DNA of 15,843 bases from Verrucomicrobiota bacterium (lineage in GTDB: Bacteria > Verrucomicrobiota > Verrucomicrobiia > Opitutales > UBA953): the NCBI GenBank assembly GCA_009924965.1, contig RFQN01000012.1, forward strand, positions 1 to 15,843. The letters are read 5' to 3'. Positions 7,028 to 13,752 of the stretch are shown here, one piece after another (position 1 is the first letter of the stretch; each line of letters begins with the position of its first letter). Below the pieces are notes generated by a model that did no database searches, had not been told where the DNA came from, and saw nothing but the letters and a program-made list of their open reading frames with translations. The translations under genes were made by a program, and so were the position numbers.

Positions 7028-10000
7028 ATGCCCCGATCGCCCCAGCGAGGTTTTTCGCTCGTCCTGTCGCTGACCATCATGGCAGCGATGGTGATGCTGG
7101 TGATCGTGCTCGCGGCGTTCCTGCAGGTCGAAAGCCGGCTGGCCTCCACGCACTCCGCCTACGTGCGGGCCCGCCTGAACGCGGTCGTCGCCGGCCGGTT
7201 AGCCGTCGCGCAATTGCAAGCCTTAGCCGGCCACGACCAACGCGTGACCGCACGCATGGACCTGCTCGACGGCACCAAGCCAGGCACAGCGCTGAATAGC
7301 TACCTGCAAAGCAAAGCGACGACGACGATCGCGGTGGACAAACGCGCGTGGACCGGCGTCTGGGCCACCGGCGGCGCCGACCAATCGAAGGTGCGCGACT
7401 GGGCGGTCACCGACCCCGACAATCGCCTGTTCCTCGGCTACCTCGTCTCCGCCGACCCCAGCACGGGCCTGGCCGTAGGGAACATGGCGCCAAACCGCCT
7501 CCTTAAGACCAGTGAGGCGCTCGCGATGGATCAACTCCTGAAGAGCTCAAGCACCGCCGCAAGCACCTCCGTCCGCACCGTGCCCTTGCTCGCCTACGGC
7601 ACCATCGCGCGCGACCCGAAGACCGACAATCAAGTCAAGATCCCGCCCCTGCCCTTGCCCGGCGTCGGCGCCAATGACGCCGCCCTCGGCAACTACGCCT
7701 GGTGGACCGGCGATGAAAGCATCAAGGCCAAGGTCAACCTCGCGGAGACCTACACGAGCTCGCCGAACCCCTGGGACAAGGGCTTCCTCTACACCGCCGC
7801 GCGGCGCACCGGTCAGGAGACGCTCGGCGGAACCACCGCGCTCGCTTGGCCGAACTTCAAACTTTGGTCCGACGCCGACATCGCCACCGTGGGCGGCTCC
7901 AAGCTATCGTACGTGAGTTCCGGGGGCGACCTCGGGGCATGGGCCTCCGGCGTGACCGGCAACGCGGTCAACGGCGCCCTCGCCGCAGACACCGTCGCGA
8001 AATACTATGGGGACGTCACGTTGCGCTCCTTCGGCGTGCTGTCCGATACCTACAACGGCGGCCTGCGCACCGACCTGTCCATCGCCTTCGAATTGCCGCA
8101 CGAGGACTTCAAGTTGCTGGGCGAGTTCCACGACAGCCCCGGGAGCCCAAGCGACCGCAACGTGCTTAACTTGGCGGGCGCGTTCGGCTTCACCGCGGCC
8201 AACACGCCGTCGTTCGCTGAATGGGGCGACACGAGCAACAAGCTCGGCTTCGTCTTCGAGGCACCGATCCCCAACAACACCAGCGGACCGTCGGCGGTCC
8301 CGCCGCCCATGGGTTCCAACCAAGCGCTCATCGACCAAGGCCCGCGATCAGTCCCCGCGGCCGGCACCTACGCCAATGGCGCCAAGGACTACACCGGCGA
8401 CGACTGGACCGTGCGCGGCCCGACCTGGCTGCTGATGCGCAACTTCTACCGCCTGTACAAGCGTGAGCTCGAGACGACCGGGGCCCGCGGCCAACCGGCG
8501 AGCTCCGCCGACGCGTGGTTCGCCCGCACCGCCGAACCGTTCACCTACAGTTCGGGCGTGACCGGCTGGAGCTGCATCGGCGACCCCTCGGGCCCGACCT
8601 ACCTCGGGGAGAAATACAACGCCGGCATCCTGCACCGCAAGGCCCGCATGCTCAACTACGGCGGCGGCAATTGGGTCCGCACCACCTACCAACCCCACCA
8701 GTTCTCCAAGGTCTGGTGGTCCACCGGCGGCGGCCAGTTCCCGCAGCCGACGGCGATGAAGCTCGCGCCGACCATCCTGCGCCATACCCAACGCTGGGGC
8801 GTGATCTACAACCAGGACACGTTGGGCGTGACCTTCGACCCGATCATCACGCTGCACAACCCCTACAACGTCGCGCTCGAATTCACGGGCTTCGGCGCGT
8901 ACTTCAACAAATACTACCCGCTGGCGCTGACCTTCTCGCGCATCAACCCTAGCACCGGCGCCGAAGAGGCCCTGAACCTCAGCGGCGTGAACACCAACGG
9001 GTTGTCGTTCACCAACGGCGTCTTCTACCCGCAGACCAACGGCTTCAACCGCTCGTTCGCGGTCCGCTGGGTCGCCAACGAAGGCGCGGTCCTGCGCATG
9101 AATCCCGGCGAAATCGTCGTCATCGGCTGCGAGGGCTCGACGAACACCAGCCTCTCCAACAACGGGGCCTCCATCATCAAGTCCGGCCGCAGTTACGACC
9201 CCGACAAGGCCCGCCACTATTACCGCATCCTCGGCGACAGCGGCAGCGTGACCACCGCCACGGGGGGTTACCCCCTCGTCAGCCGCATGTACGCGGCCTG
9301 GGTGCCGACCTCCGCGTCCAACGCCAACGGCAACGACGCCTCCGGCGGCTACTGGGACGGGCTCTTCATCCAGTACAACCTGATGCATTACAAGCGGGAC
9401 AACGGGTCGACGACCTACCCGCTGACCAAGGTCTGGGGCGGCGAGAACTATGCGGAGTGCGATGGCTCCGACGAAGGCCTCATCAACCGGACGGGGTTCT
9501 TCACCTGCTTCTACCCTGATGCCATCACCGCCCGCAAGGTCCTCGCCCAGAAGACCATCACCCGGACCGGCGAGACCGCCTCGGCACCCTACATCGAACG
9601 CACGTTCGTCGGGGTCATGGACCTACGTTGGCGCTCGCCCGCCGACTCCCGCAACGTCGACAACCTCTCGCTCGGCGACGGCCGCGGCGTCGGCGCCGGC
9701 ACGGCCTCCCCGCTCGTCGCCGACATGCGCTACGACGCGACCGACCCGCGCGACTGGGACGCGGACTCCCTGCAGTCACCGCCGATGATCCTCAGCTTCT
9801 ACCAGGACCCCGGCTCGTTCACGCCCGTGGACATGACGTCCGACAACAAGGGCTACTACGGCAACAGCTACAAGCTCAACGAGGGGCGCCTCGAGACCGT
9901 GCTCTTCGAAGTCCCCCAGCGTCCGCTGCTCTCGCTGACCGGACTCGGGCATGTGCAGTTCGGCACCTACGCGACGCAGCCCGCCTACACCGTCGGCAAC

Positions 10001-11425
10001 AGCTTCCCGCACATCGGCCTGCCCAGCACCACGATGACGCTCTATTGGCCGAACTCCTGCGTGACCCCCATCCGGACGGTCGACAACGGCACGGCGGACT
10101 TCGGCACGGACAACGGCAACACCTCGACCATCCGTACGGATAGCGCCTTCCTCGCCAACCTCGCGCTTTGGGACCGCTACTACTTCTCAGGCGCCAACGC
10201 CGCCATGCCCAACGTCGCGCGCAACGTGTTCGCCGGCGGCGTCTCCACGCGCAATCCAGCGCCGAGCGTCGTCACGGCCGGCAACCAGAAGGCGAGCCTC
10301 GCCGACGTCTGGGACGACCTCGCCCTCGGCAACAAGCCCCTCGCCAACAAGCGCCTGGTCTGGGGACGCTTCAGCGATAGCCGCAGCGACACCGAGCTGA
10401 AGAACGATTTCTACCGTAAGCCGACCTCCTCGCCGCGCCCGGCCGGCGAGGTCCCCGCCCGCCCTGAGCGCGTCGCGAAACAGTTCCTGTACGACGGCGC
10501 CTTCAACGTGAACTCCACGTCGAAGGAAGCCTGGCGGCTGATGCTGACCTCCCTCCGCGGCGTGGATACGCCAGGCACCTCGGTCTTCAGCCGCTTCGGC
10601 CTCCCGCCCAACACGACGGACGTCCAAGGAGCCGGCTCGTACTGGGGCCTGAAGTTCCATAGCCTGACCGACGCGGAGATCGACAAGCTCGCTGACAACA
10701 TCGTCCTCGAGGTGCGGCGGCGGGGGCCCTTCATGAGCATCGCGGACTTCGTCAATCGCCGCCTCACCAACCAAGCCACCGGCCTGAAGGGCCCGTTGCA
10801 GGCGGCCATCGACGCCTCCGGCCTGAACGACTACGCGGTCGCGTCCGGCAAGATGAAGGAAGGCTTTGCCACCAAGTCGACGGTCCCTGGAGGGCGCTTC
10901 CCGCAAGCCAAGGCCTTCGACCCCGCAGCCTACTCGATGGCGAGCAACGCCCAAGGCACCGGCGCCTTCCCCTCGCAGGCAGGCTCCCATTCCCACCTCC
11001 TGCAGATGCAGGTCCTCAACGCCATCGGGCCCTCCCTCACCGTCCGCGGCGACACCTTCGTCGTCCGAGCCTACGGCGAGAGCCTCAACCCGCGCGGCGA
11101 AGTCGTCGGCAAGGCCTGGGTCGAACTGACCGTGCAACGCATGCCGGAACTGCTCATCCCCGATGACCGGGAGCCGACCGTGGCCATCGGCGCCTTGCCC
11201 GCAGGCAGCACGATCGCCGTCCCGGCAGGCAGCAGCAGCGCCGGCGACAATTTCGGCGGCGGCGGCGGCTTCGGCGGCTATCGTTCCCCTACCATCACCA
11301 ATTACGCGACCTGCCCCATCATGGAACGCTGGGTGCGCAACAAGGACGCCCACCGCGTCAACAACCTGCTGGGCCGACGCTTCAAGATCACCTCCGTCCG
11401 CTGGCTCCGGGACTCCGACATCTGA
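7028..11425 (+). CDS. Giant prepilin-like protein, resembling Verru_Chthon cassette protein A (paralogue 2)
   Basis: This 1465-residue paralogue of the protein at 1191 carries the same prepilin-like start: MPRSPQRG then FSLVLSLTIMAAMVMLVIVL, with predicted cleavage after Gly8 and again no Glu at +5. An upstream in-frame TTG at 6992 would add 12 residues, but the ATG at 7028 gives a leader matching the paralogue, so I prefer it. Shared blocks occur in the same order: WTGVWATGG..QSKVRDW, LSDTYNGGLRTDLS, VRGPTWLLMRNFYRLYKREL, DPIITLHNPYN, FNVNSTSK, the GPFMSIADFVNRRL block (about residues 1233-1246), DTFVVRAYGESL and a C-terminal NNLLGRRFKITSVRWL. The middle diverges and is shorter by about 180 residues overall. 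A glycine-rich insertion (GDNFGGGGGFGGY, 1406-1418) near the C-terminus is absent from paralogue 1 and may be a flexible linker. The small exported protein gene follows after 4 bp, the same spacing as in the first pair. Function is unknown; a cell-envelope structural role is inferred. Confidence 0.85.
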   Translation: MPRSPQRGFSLVLSLTIMAAMVMLVIVLAAFLQVESRLASTHSAYVRARLNAVVAGRLAVAQLQALAGHDQRVTARMDLLDGTKPGTALNSYLQSKATTTIAVDKRAWTGVWATGGADQSKVRDWAVTDPDNRLFLGYLVSADPSTGLAVGNMAPNRLLKTSEALAMDQLLKSSSTAASTSVRTVPLLAYGTIARDPKTDNQVKIPPLPLPGVGANDAALGNYAWWTGDESIKAKVNLAETYTSSPNPWDKGFLYTAARRTGQETLGGTTALAWPNFKLWSDADIATVGGSKLSYVSSGGDLGAWASGVTGNAVNGALAADTVAKYYGDVTLRSFGVLSDTYNGGLRTDLSIAFELPHEDFKLLGEFHDSPGSPSDRNVLNLAGAFGFTAANTPSFAEWGDTSNKLGFVFEAPIPNNTSGPSAVPPPMGSNQALIDQGPRSVPAAGTYANGAKDYTGDDWTVRGPTWLLMRNFYRLYKRELETTGARGQPASSADAWFARTAEPFTYSSGVTGWSCIGDPSGPTYLGEKYNAGILHRKARMLNYGGGNWVRTTYQPHQFSKVWWSTGGGQFPQPTAMKLAPTILRHTQRWGVIYNQDTLGVTFDPIITLHNPYNVALEFTGFGAYFNKYYPLALTFSRINPSTGAEEALNLSGVNTNGLSFTNGVFYPQTNGFNRSFAVRWVANEGAVLRMNPGEIVVIGCEGSTNTSLSNNGASIIKSGRSYDPDKARHYYRILGDSGSVTTATGGYPLVSRMYAAWVPTSASNANGNDASGGYWDGLFIQYNLMHYKRDNGSTTYPLTKVWGGENYAECDGSDEGLINRTGFFTCFYPDAITARKVLAQKTITRTGETASAPYIERTFVGVMDLRWRSPADSRNVDNLSLGDGRGVGAGTASPLVADMRYDATDPRDWDADSLQSPPMILSFYQDPGSFTPVDMTSDNKGYYGNSYKLNEGRLETVLFEVPQRPLLSLTGLGHVQFGTYATQPAYTVGNSFPHIGLPSTTMTLYWPNSCVTPIRTVDNGTADFGTDNGNTSTIRTDSAFLANLALWDRYYFSGANAAMPNVARNVFAGGVSTRNPAPSVVTAGNQKASLADVWDDLALGNKPLANKRLVWGRFSDSRSDTELKNDFYRKPTSSPRPAGEVPARPERVAKQFLYDGAFNVNSTSKEAWRLMLTSLRGVDTPGTSVFSRFGLPPNTTDVQGAGSYWGLKFHSLTDAEIDKLADNIVLEVRRRGPFMSIADFVNRRLTNQATGLKGPLQAAIDASGLNDYAVASGKMKEGFATKSTVPGGRFPQAKAFDPAAYSMASNAQGTGAFPSQAGSHSHLLQMQVLNAIGPSLTVRGDTFVVRAYGESLNPRGEVVGKAWVELTVQRMPELLIPDDREPTVAIGALPAGSTIAVPAGSSSAGDNFGGGGGFGGYRSPTITNYATCPIMERWVRNKDAHRVNNLLGRRFKITSVRWLRDSDI

Positions 11426-11429
11426 ACGC

Positions 11430-12251
11430 ATGCGTCTCTTTCTCTTCATGCTCACCGCGCTTGCCGTGGGCGCCGCGCCTGAGCCGCCGCCCGAGCGCAA
11501 ATGCACCTTGCGGCTCGCTTGGTGGGCCAATCCGTCGGAGCGCGTCGAACTCGCCATCGTCCAAGGCAAGGAAATCGTGCCCATCGTCGCGTTGGAGATG
11601 AACCTCGACCTGACGAAAGAATACCACGGCGCGGCCCAGCTGACCATCGTGCGCAAGAAAGGTGCGGCGCAAAAGGTGGAAGCGTTCGACCCAGACAAGC
11701 TCTACGCCCCCGGCGCGACCCCCAGCCCCAAGCCAGACGCCAAGGCCAAACCCGAAGCCGCGAAGAAAGAAAAAGCCGACGAGTGGGCCCCGTTCGCCAG
11801 CGTGGCGCTGCCGGACTCCACGGATGTCGGCGTGCTGCTGCTGATGGCTCCCGATGGCTCCTGCGCTGGCCGGGCCTTCGACTACGGGGCCGGCCGCTTT
11901 CCGTACGGCTCCATCCGCGTGGTCAACCTTTCCGCCGCAACGCTGACGGGCGAGATCGACGCCAAGGCCTTCCGCCTCGCGCCGGGCAGCGCCGACCTGC
12001 TCCCCATCGTCTTCCGCGAACGCCAGACCAGCCATATCCAATTAACGGCGGTGCTCGCGAATGGCAGCCTCGAACCTATCTTAGGCACCAAGATCGCCGG
12101 CCGGCCCAACCGCCGTTCGCTGGTCTTCGTGCTGTTGACGGGAAACACCCCCGACGGCCGGCCTTTGTTCGAGAGCCGGAGCATCGAAAGCGTGGAGCCG
12201 GTTGCTCCGGCGACGCCCGCGCCCACCAACGGAAAACCTGCGGCCAAATGA
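11430..12251 (+). CDS. Small exported protein, family member 2
   Basis: This 273-residue protein is a paralogue of the one at 6133. A signal peptide (MRLFLFMLTALAVGAA) probably ends near residue 15. The mature protein starts with a C.LR.AWW motif (Cys25). It continues with a Lys/Pro/Ala-rich insertion at about residues 93-116 that member 1 lacks, then TDVGVLLLM, Cys145, FPYGSIRVVNLS (157-168), an APGS turn, an ERQTSH segment and a Pro-rich tail. The start was chosen because it gives a signal peptide and lies 4 bp after the giant gene, as in the first pair; the open frame extends further upstream but only inside the giant gene. The stop overlaps the next start as ATGA (12248-12251), so translation of the next gene is probably coupled. 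No named family is recognised. It is likely a periplasmic or surface partner of the adjacent giant protein. Confidence 0.83.
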   Translation: MRLFLFMLTALAVGAAPEPPPERKCTLRLAWWANPSERVELAIVQGKEIVPIVALEMNLDLTKEYHGAAQLTIVRKKGAAQKVEAFDPDKLYAPGATPSPKPDAKAKPEAAKKEKADEWAPFASVALPDSTDVGVLLLMAPDGSCAGRAFDYGAGRFPYGSIRVVNLSAATLTGEIDAKAFRLAPGSADLLPIVFRERQTSHIQLTAVLANGSLEPILGTKIAGRPNRRSLVFVLLTGNTPDGRPLFESRSIESVEPVAPATPAPTNGKPAAK

Positions 12252-12970
12252 GGCTGCTCGGGCTCTACCTGCTTGCGCTCGCGGGCCTGTCCGCCGAGGA
12301 AGCCTCGCCGGCGCGCCCCGAGATCGAAGCGGCCGCCCAGGGCTCCTTGATCTTCCAAGCCTGCTGGAGCGGCGTCCCCGGCGGCAAGGTCCACCTCGTC
12401 ACGCAACCCACGCACCAAGCCATCCCGCTGCAGGCGCAAGCCGGCGCCATCGTGGCCAACTCCATCGTCCCACCCTGCGACGCGGTCGAGCTCTGGGTCG
12501 CCCATGAGCCGGCGGCAAAGCGCGTGGCGTCGTTCCCGCTGCCGAAAACCGGCCGACGCTTCATCTTGGTGATGCAAGGGGAGCACCCGGCTTCGATGCG
12601 GGCCTGGCTCGTGCCCGCCGATGTGGAAGCATTCCCCTGGGGCTCCGCCTGCTTGCTTAACCTGTCGGATAAACGCCTCCGTTGCCGCCTGAACGACGCC
12701 GTCGGCGAGGTCGACCCAGGCCAATCCGGCGTCTTGCCCTTCGTCGCGACCGAGCGCACCAGCGCCCATCTCACGCTCGACTACCAAGACGGTCCGAAAT
12801 GGTTGCCGGATTGCGCGACGAAGACGATCCTGACGCCCGCCCGCCGCTTCATCATGGTGGTCGGACCCGGCCTCGCGGCGCAAGGGCCCTTGCCCAAGGA
12901 AACCGTCGTGGAGACTAACCCGGCACCGCTTAAAGCGCCGACGCCGCTTCCGCATCCGCCAGCCAAGTGA
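12248..12970 (+). CDS. Small exported protein, family member 3 (divergent)
   Basis: This 240-residue protein starts at the ATG overlapping the previous stop. The open frame extends upstream, but only as a shadow inside the previous gene. A signal peptide (MRLLGLYLLALAGLSA) probably ends at Ala16. The family core is visible as FPWGSACLLNLS (129-140), then DPGQSG, ERTSAHL and ATKTIL segments in the same order as in members 1 and 2. The N-terminal half is more divergent: LIFQACWSGVP (around Cys39) replaces the C.LR.AWW motif, and the second shared Cys before the core is missing. The tail is Pro/Ala-rich. It is the third and last gene of the second transcription unit, with no giant gene of its own. 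Its last 41 bp overlap the 3' end of pgl on the other strand. Function is unknown. Confidence 0.8.
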   Translation: MRLLGLYLLALAGLSAEEASPARPEIEAAAQGSLIFQACWSGVPGGKVHLVTQPTHQAIPLQAQAGAIVANSIVPPCDAVELWVAHEPAAKRVASFPLPKTGRRFILVMQGEHPASMRAWLVPADVEAFPWGSACLLNLSDKRLRCRLNDAVGEVDPGQSGVLPFVATERTSAHLTLDYQDGPKWLPDCATKTILTPARRFIMVVGPGLAAQGPLPKETVVETNPAPLKAPTPLPHPPAK

Positions 12971-13649
12971 CCTTGTGCGCCAACGCGCGCAGGACTTGGC
13001 CAGGATGGCGCGCCGGCTCGAACTCACCCGCGCAGACGCTGAGCAAGGCCGAGGCCTTGGCCTTGCCGTTCACGAGCACGACGACCGCGCCGCATTGCGC
13101 CAAGCCCGCCTCCGTGATGGTCAGGCGCCAGCCGCGGCCCGGCCACTCGGTCGCGACGAAGCGCGGCAGCGCCGGAGCCCCGATCAGGGGGCACTGCGGC
13201 CACAAGGAGGCGATATGGCTGTCATCCCCTAGGCCGAGCACGCAAAGGTCGTAGGCGCGGCCAGGCTGGGCCTGCCAAGCCTGCTCATAGGCGGCCGCCG
13301 CGGCGGCGGGAGCCAGGTCCACCGGCCAAGGCTGACGACGGGCGGCGGGGACCCCCAAAGGATCCAGCAGGCCACGGGCAGCGTGCCCGAAATTGGAATC
13401 GTCCGACGACTGGGGCACGCAGCGTTCGTCGCTCACATGCCAGGTGATGCGTTCCAAGGCCTGCGGGGTCAGGGCCTTGGTCGCCACCGCCCAAGCATAG
13501 AAGGCCTTCGGCGTAGAACCGCCGCTGAGGGCGACCGTGGCGGGGCCGCGGGCGGCCAAGGCGTTGATGCGCCGGGCCAGCTCCGCGAAGGACTCATCAC
13601 GGGTCCGGATGAGCACTTCGCCCGCGGAGGTCAGCAGAGAGGAAGACAT
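12930..13649 (-). CDS. pgl: 6-phosphogluconolactonase
   Basis: This 239-residue protein matches the Pgl (SOL/DevB-type) family in length and motifs. It hydrolyses 6-phosphogluconolactone to 6-phosphogluconate, step two of the oxidative pentose phosphate pathway, in the cytoplasm. Visible motifs are ALSGGSTPKAFY (residues 40-51, phosphate loop), the SDERCVP..SDDSNFGHA segment (73-90), LGLGDDSHIASLWP (138-151, holding the conserved His145) and RLTIT (175-179). The usual DGHTASLFP sequence reads DSHIASLWP here: Gly is replaced by Ser and Thr by Ile. This is a mild departure that probably does not abolish activity. Glucosamine-6-phosphate deaminase shares the fold but lacks this motif set. The ATG at 13649 has no Shine-Dalgarno site. 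The gene lies downstream of nrdA on the same strand, behind a hairpin, so it may have its own promoter. Its 3' end overlaps the convergent small exported protein gene. Confidence 0.9.
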   Translation of the reverse strand: MSSSLLTSAGEVLIRTRDESFAELARRINALAARGPATVALSGGSTPKAFYAWAVATKALTPQALERITWHVSDERCVPQSSDDSNFGHAARGLLDPLGVPAARRQPWPVDLAPAAAAAAYEQAWQAQPGRAYDLCVLGLGDDSHIASLWPQCPLIGAPALPRFVATEWPGRGWRLTITEAGLAQCGAVVVLVNGKAKASALLSVCAGEFEPARHPGQVLRALAHKVTWLADAEAASAL

Positions 13650-13705
13650 GGGGCGATGGAAGCCGTCCGACCCGAAAAGGCAACCCTACGACCGCCCCCA
13701 ACGAA

Positions 13706-13729
13706 CAGGGCGGCCACTCGGCCGCCCTG
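13706..13729 (-). terminator. Terminator-like hairpin downstream of nrdA
   Basis: A perfect 10-bp inverted repeat (CAGGGCGGCC at 13706-13715 and GGCCGCCCTG at 13720-13729) with a 4-base loop starts 23 bases after the nrdA stop on the minus strand. In that direction it is followed by TTCGTTGGGGG, a short and broken T-run. It probably terminates nrdA transcripts at least partly before pgl. The sequence between the hairpin and the pgl start shows no clear promoter. Confidence 0.55.
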
Positions 13730-13752
13730 GGGGAACGCGCTTTAGGCGTGGC

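Noticed and set aside
10187..11698. Minus-strand open frame of 503 codons across the end of the second giant gene and the start of its small partner
   Set aside because: It spans two well-supported plus-strand genes, has biased composition and shows no recognisable domain; it is a GC-driven shadow.
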